Part shown: positions 7,784 to 16,046 of the stretch, piece by piece | Layout: every line of letters starts with the position of its first letter | Position numbering within the stretch: the stretch's first letter is position 1 | NCBI GenBank assembly: GCA_946479015.1 | Contig: CAMLEQ010000008.1 | Location: 1 to 31,588, forward strand | Reading direction: 5' to 3' | Length of the DNA stretch: 31,588 nt | From: an uncultured Gemmatimonadota bacterium | GTDB taxonomy: Bacteria; Gemmatimonadota; Gemmatimonadetes; Gemmatimonadales; Gemmatimonadaceae | The notes under the pieces: model-generated | What the model saw: only the letters and a program-made list of their open reading frames with translations | Told to the model about the DNA's origin: nothing | Databases searched by the model: none | Position numbers and translations under genes: made by a program

Positions 7784-10700
7784 ATGCATCACGTGACCGA
7801 CAACGACGCCGGAGACATCACCGAGTTCGACCCGTTCGCCGGTCCGGCGATCGAGGCCACCGCGCCTTCCACCGAAGCGCAGCGCGAGATCTGGACGGCC
7901 GCGCAGCAGGGCGCGGAGGCTTCGCTCGCGTTCAACGAATCGGTGTCGGTGATCCTGCGTGGCGCGCTCGACGCGGATGCGCTCCACGGCGCGCTGCGCG
8001 ACCTGGTGGCGCGGCACGAGTCGATGCGGATCACGGTGAGCGGTGACGGGATGACGCTGTTCGTGGCGCCGGCGCCGGAGGCGGTGGAGCTGCCGCTGCA
8101 CGACTGGGCGGGGCTCGACGCGGAGGGGGAGCGCCGGCTGGCCGAGCTCCGCGCGCGCGTCGTGGAGGAGCCCTTCGACCTCGCGCACGGCCCGCTCGTC
8201 CGCTTCGAGCTCGTGCGCCGCTCGCCGGCGGAGCACGTGCTCGTGATCACCGCGCACCACATCGTGTGCGACGGCTGGTCCACCGGCGTGCTGCTTCACG
8301 ACCTGGCCGTCCTGTACTCCGCGCGCGTGCGCGGCACCGCGGCCGCGCTCGACGCTCCGGAGCGGTTCACCGAGTACGCCGTGTCGCTCGCGGAGCTCCC
8401 GCGCGACGAGATCGCGGCCGCGGAGCGCTACTGGCTGGGGCAATTCGCCGGCGAGCTTCCCGTGCTCGACCTGCCCACCACCGGCAGTCGTCCGCCGGTG
8501 AAGACGTACGACGCGGCGCGCGTGGATCGCGTCCTGCCGGCGCCGCTCATCGGCCGTGTGCGCGCCGCCAGCGCGCGGCAGGGGGCGAGCCTGTTCGCCA
8601 CCATGCTGTCGGCGTTCGGGGTTCTCGTGCACCGTCTGTCGGGGGCGGAGGACCTCGTGATCGGGGTTCCGGTGGCGGGGCAGCTCGCGGGACGTGCGGA
8701 GCTGGTGGGGCACTGCGTGCAGATGCTTCCGCTGCGTCTCAGGGTCGCGTCCGCGATGCGGTTCGACGAGCTGCTGCGCCAGGCGCGCTCCACGCTGCTC
8801 GACGCGCACGAGCATCAGCAGCTCGGCTTCGGGAGCCTGCTCGAGCGCCTGCCCATTCCGCGCGACCCGAGTCGCGTGCCGCTCATCTCGGTCACCTTCA
8901 ACCTCGACCGTGGGCTGCCGCCGGAGGCGATGCCGTTCGAGGGGCTGGAGGCGCGGATGGAGTCCAACGCGCGCAGCTACGAGACGTTCGAGCTGTTCCT
9001 GAACGCGGTGGAGCGGGACGGCGGCGTGGTGCTGGAGTGCCAGTACAACACCGACCTGTTCGACCGGACGATGGTCGAGCGGTGGCTCGCGAGCTACGAG
9101 CGGGTGCTGCACGCGGTGGCGGACGACGTGTCGTGCGAGGCGGGGGCGATCCCGCTGCTCACTCCCGACGAGCGCGATGCGCTCGACGCCTGGCACGGCG
9201 CCGCGCGGCCGCTCGCGGGAAGCGAGCTGGTGCATCGGCTGATCGAGGCGCAGGTGGCGCGCGCGCCGGACGCGGTCGCGGTGCAGGGAGAGAGCGGACG
9301 CCTCACCTACGCCGAGCTGAACGCGCGCGCGAACCGCCTGGCGCGGGTGCTCCGCCGGCGCGGCGTGCGCAGGGGAGTGCTCGTGGGGCTGTGCGTCGAG
9401 CGCACCACGGAGATGCTCGTGGCGATGCTCGGCGTGCTCAAGGCGGGGGGCGGCTACGTGCCGCTCGATCCCGACTATCCGCGCGAGCGTCTGGCGCTGA
9501 TGGTCGAGGATTCCGGCGTGCGCGTGCTCGTGACCCAGGCGCGCGTGCAGCGGGAGCTGGCGCTCCCCGTTGCCGACCCGATCGCGCTCGACGAGCCGTG
9601 GGGGGACGAGGGGGATGGCGATGCCGATCTCCCGATGGAAGATGGCGATGCGGCCGAGCCGGCGGACGCCGCCTACGTCATCTACACGTCGGGCTCCACG
9701 GGGAAGCCGAAGGGCGTGCTCGTGCCGCACCGCGCCGTGGCGAACCTGATCGGGAGCGCCGGCGACACGCTGTCGCTGGGGCGCGAGGACGTGGTGCTCG
9801 CCGTGACGACGCTCTCGTTCGACATCGCGGTGGCGGAGCTCCTGCTTCCGCTCACGGTGGGCGCGCGCATCGTGCTCGCCACGCGCGAGGTGGCGGCGGA
9901 CGGCCTGCGTCTGCGCCGCCTCATCGAGGGGGAGCGCGTCACGTTCGTGAACGCGACGCCGGCGACGTACCGCCTGCTCCTCGGCGCCGGATGGGAGGGG
10001 GCGTCCTCGCTGCGCGTGGTCTGCACCGGTGAGGCGATGCCCTCCGATCTCGCCGAGTCGCTGCTGCCGCGCTGCGGCGAGCTGTGGAACGCCTACGGTC
10101 CCACCGAGACGACGGTGTGGTCCACCTTCTGGCGCGTGCGCGCGCCGGTGGGCCGCATTCTCATCGGCCGCCCGGTGGCGAACACGCGGGTGTACGTGCT
10201 CGATGAGCGGCGGCAGCCGGTGCCGATCGGCGTGAAGGGGGAGCTGTACATCGGCGGCACGGGGGTGGCCACCGGCTACCTGCACCGCCCGGAGCTGACG
10301 GCGGAGCGCTTCCTGCCGGATCCGTTCGCACCGGAGCCTGGCGCGCGGATGTACCGCACCGGGGACGTCGTGCGCTTCCTGCCGAGCGGCGATCTCGAGT
10401 GCCTGGGACGCAACGACAACCAGGTGAAGCTCCGCGGGTACCGCATCGAGCTGGGGGAGATCGAGGATGCGCTGGCGCGGCACCCCGCGGTGCGCGAGGC
10501 GGCCACGCGCGTCCGCGAGGACCGGCCGGGGGACAAGCGACTGGTGGGCTACGTGGTGCTCCACGCCGAGAGCGTCGCATCGCAGCCCACGGACGCGGAG
10601 CTGCGCGAGCACCTGCGGCAGCGGCTCCCCGACTACATGATCCCGCAGAGCTTCGTGCGTCTGCCGGCGATGCCGCTCACGCCGAGCGGGAAGATCGACC

Positions 10701-13700
10701 GGCGGGCGCTCCCCGCGCCGTCGGCGGATGACGCCGTGGGGGGCGACGCGTTCATCGAGCCGCGCACCGACACCGAGCACATGGTGGCCGCGCTCTGGGC
10801 CGAGGCGCTCGGCGTGCAGCGGCTCGGGATCGGCGACAACTTCTTCGCCCTCGGCGGCCACTCGCTGCTCGCGTCACAGGTGCTCGCGCGGCTGCGGCGC
10901 GATCATGGGATCGAGCTGTCGTTCCGCAAGATCTTCGAGGCGCCCACCGTGGAGCAGTTCGCCCGCGTGCTCGACGGGCTCTCCGCCGGCGAGCGGACGC
11001 ATGGTGCCGCGGCGTCGTCGCCGCTCCCGCATCGCGCCGGCGCCGGTCCCGCGCCGCTCTCGCTGCTCCAGGAGCGCTTCTGGATGCTCGAGCAGCTCGA
11101 CCCCGAACAGCAGATGGTGCACCGCAGCCCCGCGAGCTGGCGGCTGCTGGGGCGCCTGGATGCCGGCCTGCTCGAGGAGAGCCTGCGCGAGGTGATCCGC
11201 CGTCACGCCGCGCTCCGGACGGGCATCCACGTGATGGACGGCGTGCCGTCGCAGGTGGTCGCCGCGGACGTGCCGTTCACGCTCGAGCGCCTCGACCTGT
11301 CGCACGTGCCGGCGGAGCGGCGCGAGGCGGAGCTGCTGGAGCGGTGCAACGAGCGCACGATGGCCCCGTTCGATCTCGCGACGCCGCCCCTCTTCCGCGC
11401 CGTGCTCGTGCGCCTCGCGCCCGAGGAGCACGTGCTGTGCACGGTGCAGCACACCATCGTCTGGGACGGGTGGTCGTTCGACCTCTTTCTCGCCGAGCTG
11501 TGCGAGATCTACGCGGCGCGGTCGGCGGGGAGAGCGCCGTCGCTCCCCGAGCTGCCGGTGACCTACGCGGACTTCGCCGCCTGGCAGCGGGAGTGGACGC
11601 GGGGCACGGAGGCGGCGTCGCACATCGCGTGGTGGCGCGAGCAGCTCGCCGGCGCGCCGCCGGCGCACGAGCTTCCGGGCGACCGCGCCCGCACCGCGCG
11701 GAAGACGTTCCGCGGCGGCGCGCGAGAGATCGCGTTCTCGCGCGCGGAAGTGGAGGCGCTCACCGAGCTCGCGCGCGCCCACGACGCGACGCTGGCGATG
11801 CTCCTGCTCGCGGCGTACGACGTGATGCTGCACCGCTACACCGGGCGAACGGACATCCTGGTGGGCTCGCCGGTCCGGGCGCGCTCGCGCTCCGAGGTGG
11901 AGCACGTGATCGGCCCGTTCGTGAACACCATCGCGCTCCGCACGACGGTGGAGCCCGAGCTGCCGTTCGCCGCGCTGCTGCGCCGCGTGCGGGACGGCGC
12001 GCTCGACGCGTTCAGCCATCAGGAGCTGCCGCTGGAGCGGCTCGAGGACGCGGCGCCCGCGCTGCGCGTCAGCTTCTCGATGCAGGACGCGCGCACGCGC
12101 CCCACGCGCATGGGCGATCTCGAGGTCCGGCAGCACCATCTCCCGCAGATCGCGGCGGGCTCGGATCTCATGCTCTGGACGATGCTCACGGGGGACGGGC
12201 TGATGGCGGTCGCGAACTACGCCACCGACCTGTTCGACGGTGACACCGCGCTTCGTTTCCTCCGGCAGTTCCGGACGCTGCTGCTCTCGGTCGTGCGCGA
12301 TGCGAGCGCGCCGGTGTCGCGCATCCCGATCCTGCCCGAGGAGGAGCGCGCGGCGCTCGCGGGCGTGGCGAGCGACCGCGCGGCCGCGTGGCGCCCCGTG
12401 CCCGCGATGTTCCTCGAGCACGCCGCCGCCGCGCCCGAGGCGCCGGCCATTGTCGATGGCGATGCCGTGGTGACCTACGGCGCGCTGCGCGACCGCGCGG
12501 CGGGCATTGCCGGAACGCTCCGGTCCCGAGGCGTGGGCGCGGGGGCCGGCGTGGCGGTGATGGCGCGCGATGTGGCGCTCCGCACGGCAGCGCTGCTGGG
12601 CGTCATGAACAGCGGCGCGACGGCGATCCTGGTCGATCCCGACGATCCGGCGGCGTACGTGCGATCGGTGCTCAGCGCCGCGGACGTGACGCTCGCGGTG
12701 GTGGATGATGCCGTCTCGCCGGAGCGCGAGGCGGAGCTGTCTCCCGTGCAGCTCGTGCGCATCGCGAGCACCGATCCGACTGCCGGCGGGGCGAGCCTGG
12801 TCAGCGACGTCGACGGCAACGGCACCGCCCTGATGGTCCACTGGGCGCTCGGGGCGGAGCGCGCCGGAACCGCTCCGCTGTCGCACCGCGCGGTCGCGGC
12901 GCTCGTGGACGACCTGGTCGCGCACCTCGACGTGGCTGCCGGCGACGTGGTGGCGACCGTCCACTCGGCGTCGCGCGACACGGCCGCCGTGGAGATGCTC
13001 CTCCCACTGGCCGCCGGCGCGACGCTCGCCCTCGTGCCGCGCGATGCGGAAGGCGATGGCGAGCTGCTGGCCGACGTGCTGCGCGAGCGCGGCGCGACGA
13101 TCGTGATCGCGCCCGCCGAGAGCTGCGCGAGCCTGGAAGAAGCGGAGTGGCGCGGCGGCGCGGCGTGCCGGCTGGTGGTGCCCGGCGGCGCGGTGGCGAT
13201 GGACGCCATGCGACGGATCTCCGGGCACACGGGGCGCGTGTTCGTCGCACACGGTCATCCGGCGGCCGGTGGGTGGTGCACGCTGGGGGAGGTGTCGCCC
13301 GAGGCAGGTGCGCCGATCATCGGCGCTCCCCTGGGTGCCGCAGCGGCCGTGGTGCTCGATGGCGCGTTGCAGCCCGCGCCCACCGGTGTGTGGGGGGAGC
13401 TGTGCGTGGGTGGCGCGGCGGTGGATGATGGCCGCGCGGAGCCCTCGCGCGATGGTGGAGCCACCGCAGTGCGAAACCCGCTCGCCGCGGATGAACGGTG
13501 GCTGCTTCGCACCGGTGACCGGGTGCGGCGCCGCGCGGACGGGCGCTTGGAGCTCGGCGGATGCGCGGAGAATGCCGGTTGGCTGCACGGCGCGCGCACG
13601 GAGCTCGCGGCGATCGACGAGGCACTCCGGTCGCACCCCGCGGTGGCCGAGGCGGCGGCCGTGATCGACGGCGCCGCGGACGGAGCGCCGCGTGTGGCCG

Positions 13701-14230
13701 CGTACGTGGTGCGCGCGCCCGGGGCGCTCCAGGCGGAGGGCGAGCTGCGCGCGCACGTCCGCCGCCTGCTCCCGGCGCGGCTGACACCCCGTCTCGTCAT
13801 GGACGTGGAGTCGCTGCCCACCGGCGATGCGGGGCGCGTCGACCGCACGCGGCTCCGCCGCGCATCATCGCGCGCGGCGGCGACGATCGAGTTCGTGCCG
13901 CCGCGCACGGACAGCGAGATGCTGCTGGCGCGGCTCTGGCTCGAGGTGCTGCACGTGGAGCGCGTGGGTGTTCACGACAACTTCTTCGATCTAGGCGGGA
14001 GCTCGCTGGCCTGCTTCCAGGTGGTGGGGCGGCTCGCGGCCGAAACCGGCGCGCGACTCAGCCCGCGCGTGCTGCTGCTGAACACGTTGGGGCAGGCAGC
14101 GGCGGAGCTCGCGCGCGTGATGCCCGCGGAACCCGCGCACGCGAACGGCGGCGCTGCGTCCGGGAGGTCCCCCGCCGCGGGGGAGGCGCTGCTCCAGCGC
14201 CTCAAGCGGATCGTCAATCGTTCGTCGTAG
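7784..14230 (+). CDS. Non-ribosomal peptide synthetase, C-A-PCP-C*-A*-PCP
   Basis: A 2148-aa cytoplasmic assembly-line enzyme. C1 is at about 25-450, with H158-H159-xxx-D163-G intact. A1 is at about 485-985, with YTSGSTGKPKG near 634, NAYGPTE from 769 and A10 Lys970. PCP1 is at about 995-1065 (phosphopantetheine Ser1027). C2 is at about 1090-1520, with motif H1223-T1224-xxx-D1228-G, so the second, catalytic His is Thr. A2 is at about 1540-2010 with the ATP-binding core lost: MVHWALGAERAG near 1684 replaces the YTSGSTG loop, AHGHPAAG near 1822 replaces YGPTE, and A10 Lys is R2018. PCP2 has Ser2074. There is no thioesterase, reductase or terminal C domain. By hand alignment to GrsA the A1 code reads roughly D-I-A-A-V-T-A-V-W-K, which I cannot assign. 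ATG 7784 has GCGAGGCG upstream; 7745 is an alternative. The C1 start (TEAQREIW, then AFNES) resembles C domains that follow aminotransferase modules. Confidence 0.93.
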   Translation: MHHVTDNDAGDITEFDPFAGPAIEATAPSTEAQREIWTAAQQGAEASLAFNESVSVILRGALDADALHGALRDLVARHESMRITVSGDGMTLFVAPAPEAVELPLHDWAGLDAEGERRLAELRARVVEEPFDLAHGPLVRFELVRRSPAEHVLVITAHHIVCDGWSTGVLLHDLAVLYSARVRGTAAALDAPERFTEYAVSLAELPRDEIAAAERYWLGQFAGELPVLDLPTTGSRPPVKTYDAARVDRVLPAPLIGRVRAASARQGASLFATMLSAFGVLVHRLSGAEDLVIGVPVAGQLAGRAELVGHCVQMLPLRLRVASAMRFDELLRQARSTLLDAHEHQQLGFGSLLERLPIPRDPSRVPLISVTFNLDRGLPPEAMPFEGLEARMESNARSYETFELFLNAVERDGGVVLECQYNTDLFDRTMVERWLASYERVLHAVADDVSCEAGAIPLLTPDERDALDAWHGAARPLAGSELVHRLIEAQVARAPDAVAVQGESGRLTYAELNARANRLARVLRRRGVRRGVLVGLCVERTTEMLVAMLGVLKAGGGYVPLDPDYPRERLALMVEDSGVRVLVTQARVQRELALPVADPIALDEPWGDEGDGDADLPMEDGDAAEPADAAYVIYTSGSTGKPKGVLVPHRAVANLIGSAGDTLSLGREDVVLAVTTLSFDIAVAELLLPLTVGARIVLATREVAADGLRLRRLIEGERVTFVNATPATYRLLLGAGWEGASSLRVVCTGEAMPSDLAESLLPRCGELWNAYGPTETTVWSTFWRVRAPVGRILIGRPVANTRVYVLDERRQPVPIGVKGELYIGGTGVATGYLHRPELTAERFLPDPFAPEPGARMYRTGDVVRFLPSGDLECLGRNDNQVKLRGYRIELGEIEDALARHPAVREAATRVREDRPGDKRLVGYVVLHAESVASQPTDAELREHLRQRLPDYMIPQSFVRLPAMPLTPSGKIDRRALPAPSADDAVGGDAFIEPRTDTEHMVAALWAEALGVQRLGIGDNFFALGGHSLLASQVLARLRRDHGIELSFRKIFEAPTVEQFARVLDGLSAGERTHGAAASSPLPHRAGAGPAPLSLLQERFWMLEQLDPEQQMVHRSPASWRLLGRLDAGLLEESLREVIRRHAALRTGIHVMDGVPSQVVAADVPFTLERLDLSHVPAERREAELLERCNERTMAPFDLATPPLFRAVLVRLAPEEHVLCTVQHTIVWDGWSFDLFLAELCEIYAARSAGRAPSLPELPVTYADFAAWQREWTRGTEAASHIAWWREQLAGAPPAHELPGDRARTARKTFRGGAREIAFSRAEVEALTELARAHDATLAMLLLAAYDVMLHRYTGRTDILVGSPVRARSRSEVEHVIGPFVNTIALRTTVEPELPFAALLRRVRDGALDAFSHQELPLERLEDAAPALRVSFSMQDARTRPTRMGDLEVRQHHLPQIAAGSDLMLWTMLTGDGLMAVANYATDLFDGDTALRFLRQFRTLLLSVVRDASAPVSRIPILPEEERAALAGVASDRAAAWRPVPAMFLEHAAAAPEAPAIVDGDAVVTYGALRDRAAGIAGTLRSRGVGAGAGVAVMARDVALRTAALLGVMNSGATAILVDPDDPAAYVRSVLSAADVTLAVVDDAVSPEREAELSPVQLVRIASTDPTAGGASLVSDVDGNGTALMVHWALGAERAGTAPLSHRAVAALVDDLVAHLDVAAGDVVATVHSASRDTAAVEMLLPLAAGATLALVPRDAEGDGELLADVLRERGATIVIAPAESCASLEEAEWRGGAACRLVVPGGAVAMDAMRRISGHTGRVFVAHGHPAAGGWCTLGEVSPEAGAPIIGAPLGAAAAVVLDGALQPAPTGVWGELCVGGAAVDDGRAEPSRDGGATAVRNPLAADERWLLRTGDRVRRRADGRLELGGCAENAGWLHGARTELAAIDEALRSHPAVAEAAAVIDGAADGAPRVAAYVVRAPGALQAEGELRAHVRRLLPARLTPRLVMDVESLPTGDAGRVDRTRLRRASSRAAATIEFVPPRTDSEMLLARLWLEVLHVERVGVHDNFFDLGGSSLACFQVVGRLAAETGARLSPRVLLLNTLGQAAAELARVMPAEPAHANGGAASGRSPAAGEALLQRLKRIVNRSS

Positions 14231-15152
14231 TCAGCGGCGGCACCGCGGGTCCGGGATGCGTCTCCGGGCCGGCCGGTGCGCCGAGCAGCGCCTCCTCGAA
14301 GAATCGCACCAATCGTCGCCCGAACTCTCCACCGGACTTCTCGTCGTAATCGCCATGGCCCGCTCCCTCGACCACCCACAACGTCTTCGGCTCGCGAGCT
14401 GCCTCGTAGAGCTGCCGCGCCATCGCGGGCGGGACGGTGCGGTCGTCGGCGCCGGCGATGATGAGGAGCGGGCGCGGCGCGATCTCGTGTACGAGGTCGA
14501 GGGGGCGCATGACGCGCGGATCGGGGCCGTGCAGGCGCAGCGCGAGCAGCGCGCCCTCCTGTGCGGCGAAGCCGCTCGGCGCGTACTCGGCGCGCGTCTG
14601 CGCCGCGAGGTCCGTCGGCGCGCCCGCGAGGACGACGGCGCGCAGGCGGGTGTTCGTGGCAGCATCCTGCGCCACGAAGTAGCCGCCGGCAGAGAAGCCG
14701 GCGGCGCCGATGCGCATCGGATCGACGTCGGGCTGCGTGGCGACCATGTCCGCCGCGCCGTCGAGCGCCGCACGCTCGGCGGGACCCCAGGTCGGCCGAC
14801 CCCCGCTCTCCCCCTGGCCGGGAAAGTCGAAGAGCAGCACGCCGAAGCCCGCGCCGGCCAGCGTGCGCGCCTCGGGCAGGCAATCGGTGCGGTCTCCGCC
14901 CGAGCCGTGCGCGAGGATGACCGCCGCGCGATTGCGCGACGGGACGTACCAGCCGCTGATGCGCGCGCCGTCGCGCGAGCGGAAGGTGACGTCGCGCAGG
15001 CCGAGCGTGCTCGCGTCGTCGGGGAGGTGGACGCGGTGCGGGTCGGGGAGGTAGAACTGCCGCTCGAAGGCGTACGCGCGGGCGCCGCGCGCGACCTGCC
15101 AGAGCACGAGCGCGGCCACGGCGAGCAGGAGGAGGCGCGTGGTGTTCGCCAC
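14214..15152 (-). CDS. Membrane-anchored alpha/beta hydrolase
   Basis: A protein of about 312 aa and the only minus-strand gene in the biosynthetic region. An N-terminal signal anchor (TTRLLLLAVAALVLWQVARG) places the hydrolase domain outside the cytoplasm or at the membrane. The catalytic set is complete: oxyanion region AHGSGGDRTD, nucleophile elbow GFSAGG with Ser154, acid in IAGADDRTVP, and His in GAGHGDYDEK. It resembles peptidase S9/BAAT-like serine hydrolases. GTG 15152 is the only sensible start just before the helix; no clear ribosome binding site is seen. Its 3' end overlaps the NRPS 3' end by 17 bp in convergent orientation. The role is unknown: it could hydrolyse or transfer an acyl/peptide product, or process EPS. 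Confidence 0.8.
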   Translation of the reverse strand: MANTTRLLLLAVAALVLWQVARGARAYAFERQFYLPDPHRVHLPDDASTLGLRDVTFRSRDGARISGWYVPSRNRAAVILAHGSGGDRTDCLPEARTLAGAGFGVLLFDFPGQGESGGRPTWGPAERAALDGAADMVATQPDVDPMRIGAAGFSAGGYFVAQDAATNTRLRAVVLAGAPTDLAAQTRAEYAPSGFAAQEGALLALRLHGPDPRVMRPLDLVHEIAPRPLLIIAGADDRTVPPAMARQLYEAAREPKTLWVVEGAGHGDYDEKSGGEFGRRLVRFFEEALLGAPAGPETHPGPAVPPLTTTND

Positions 15153-15210
15153 GGGAATGCCGGAGGGGCGGGACAGGGGCAGGGGCAGGGAGGTGACGGG
15201 AACGGCGTAG

Positions 15211-15241
15211 TATTTACCGTTCGTGGCGCGGGCTGTAAAGA
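15211..15241. promoter_or_regulatory. Candidate overlapping divergent promoters
   Basis: A rare AT-rich patch lies between the minus-strand hydrolase and the PPTase. On the minus strand, TTTACA (15239-15234) and TAAATA (15216-15211) are 17 bp apart. On the plus strand, TTTACC (15213-15218) and TAAAGA (15236-15241) are also 17 bp apart. The two halves are inverted near-copies (TATTTAC/GTAAAGA). Spacing fits a housekeeping sigma-70 promoter in each direction, but the -10 matches are only partial. Confidence 0.4.
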
Positions 15242-15278
15242 CGATCTGCTCGTGCGGCTCGCGCCCGTGGCGCTCTCC

Positions 15279-16046
15279 ATGGACCTGAGTGCGGGGTGCC
15301 GCACGGTGGCCGTGCGGATTCTCTCGGTGACCAGTGGAGCGGACGCCGCGCGTGTGGCGTCGCGCGACGAGACAGTGATCCGCGTCCCGGAGACGCTGCG
15401 CAACGCATCGCCGCGGCGACTGGCAGGCTTTGTCGCCGGTCGGTACTGCGCCGAGCGCGCGCTCCGCATGGCCGGCCTCGAGGGCGGCGCCGAGGTGGGG
15501 ATGGGCGCGGACCGCGCGCCGGTGTGGCCGGACGGATTCGTCGGATCGATCACCCATGCGGATCGCCTGGTGGCCGCCGTCGCCGCGAGCCGGCGCGACG
15601 TGCGCGCGATCGGGATCGACTGCGAGGCGCTGATCCCCGAGCGCACCGCCGACGAGATCGCGCCGAGACTGCTCACGGCGGTCGACCGTCTCGCCTTCGC
15701 GCGTGATGTCGCCGGGCATCTCGGCTGGCGCGAGTTCATCACGCTCGCCTTCTCCGCGAAGGAGAGCCTGTACAAGTGCCTCAACCCCGTCACCGGGGTG
15801 TTCTTCGAGTTCGCCGACGCGGAGATCGCGTCGGTGGACCCCTCGACGCGCCGGATGGTCCTCCGCCTGACGCGATCGCTCGACGCCGAGTTCGTGCGCG
15901 GTACCGAGCTCGGTTCCAGCTTCTCCCTTGCCGACGGCCATGCGCGCACCGCCGTCGAGCTCCCGACGGGTCGCCGCGCCGGCGGCGACGCTGTGCCGGG
16001 AGATGCCGTGCCGACCACGTGCGCCGGATCGCGGAGCGTGCCATGA
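15279..16046 (+). CDS. 4'-Phosphopantetheinyl transferase (Sfp/EntD type)
   Basis: A 255-aa enzyme that moves phosphopantetheine from CoA to the conserved Ser of carrier domains. Its local targets would be the PCPs and ACP of the two megasynthases and the ACP of the acyltransferase fusion. Motifs are VWPDGFVGSITHADRLVAAV (EntD-like CoA-binding region), IGID114CE116 and FSAK161E162SLYK, which give the Mg-binding Asp/Glu residues and the catalytic Lys/Glu. The C-terminal 30 residues are low-complexity. ATG 15279 is chosen; in-frame GTGs at 15252 and 15267 are possible. The stop overlaps the start of the following megasynthase (ATGA at 16043-16046), so enzyme and substrate are translationally coupled. 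Confidence 0.92.
   Translation: MDLSAGCRTVAVRILSVTSGADAARVASRDETVIRVPETLRNASPRRLAGFVAGRYCAERALRMAGLEGGAEVGMGADRAPVWPDGFVGSITHADRLVAAVAASRRDVRAIGIDCEALIPERTADEIAPRLLTAVDRLAFARDVAGHLGWREFITLAFSAKESLYKCLNPVTGVFFEFADAEIASVDPSTRRMVLRLTRSLDAEFVRGTELGSSFSLADGHARTAVELPTGRRAGGDAVPGDAVPTTCAGSRSVP

Noticed and set aside
7253..13756. Long minus-strand open frames (1202 and 960 codons) under the NRPS
   Set aside because: Same compositional shadow effect; the plus strand carries unmistakable C, A and PCP motifs.
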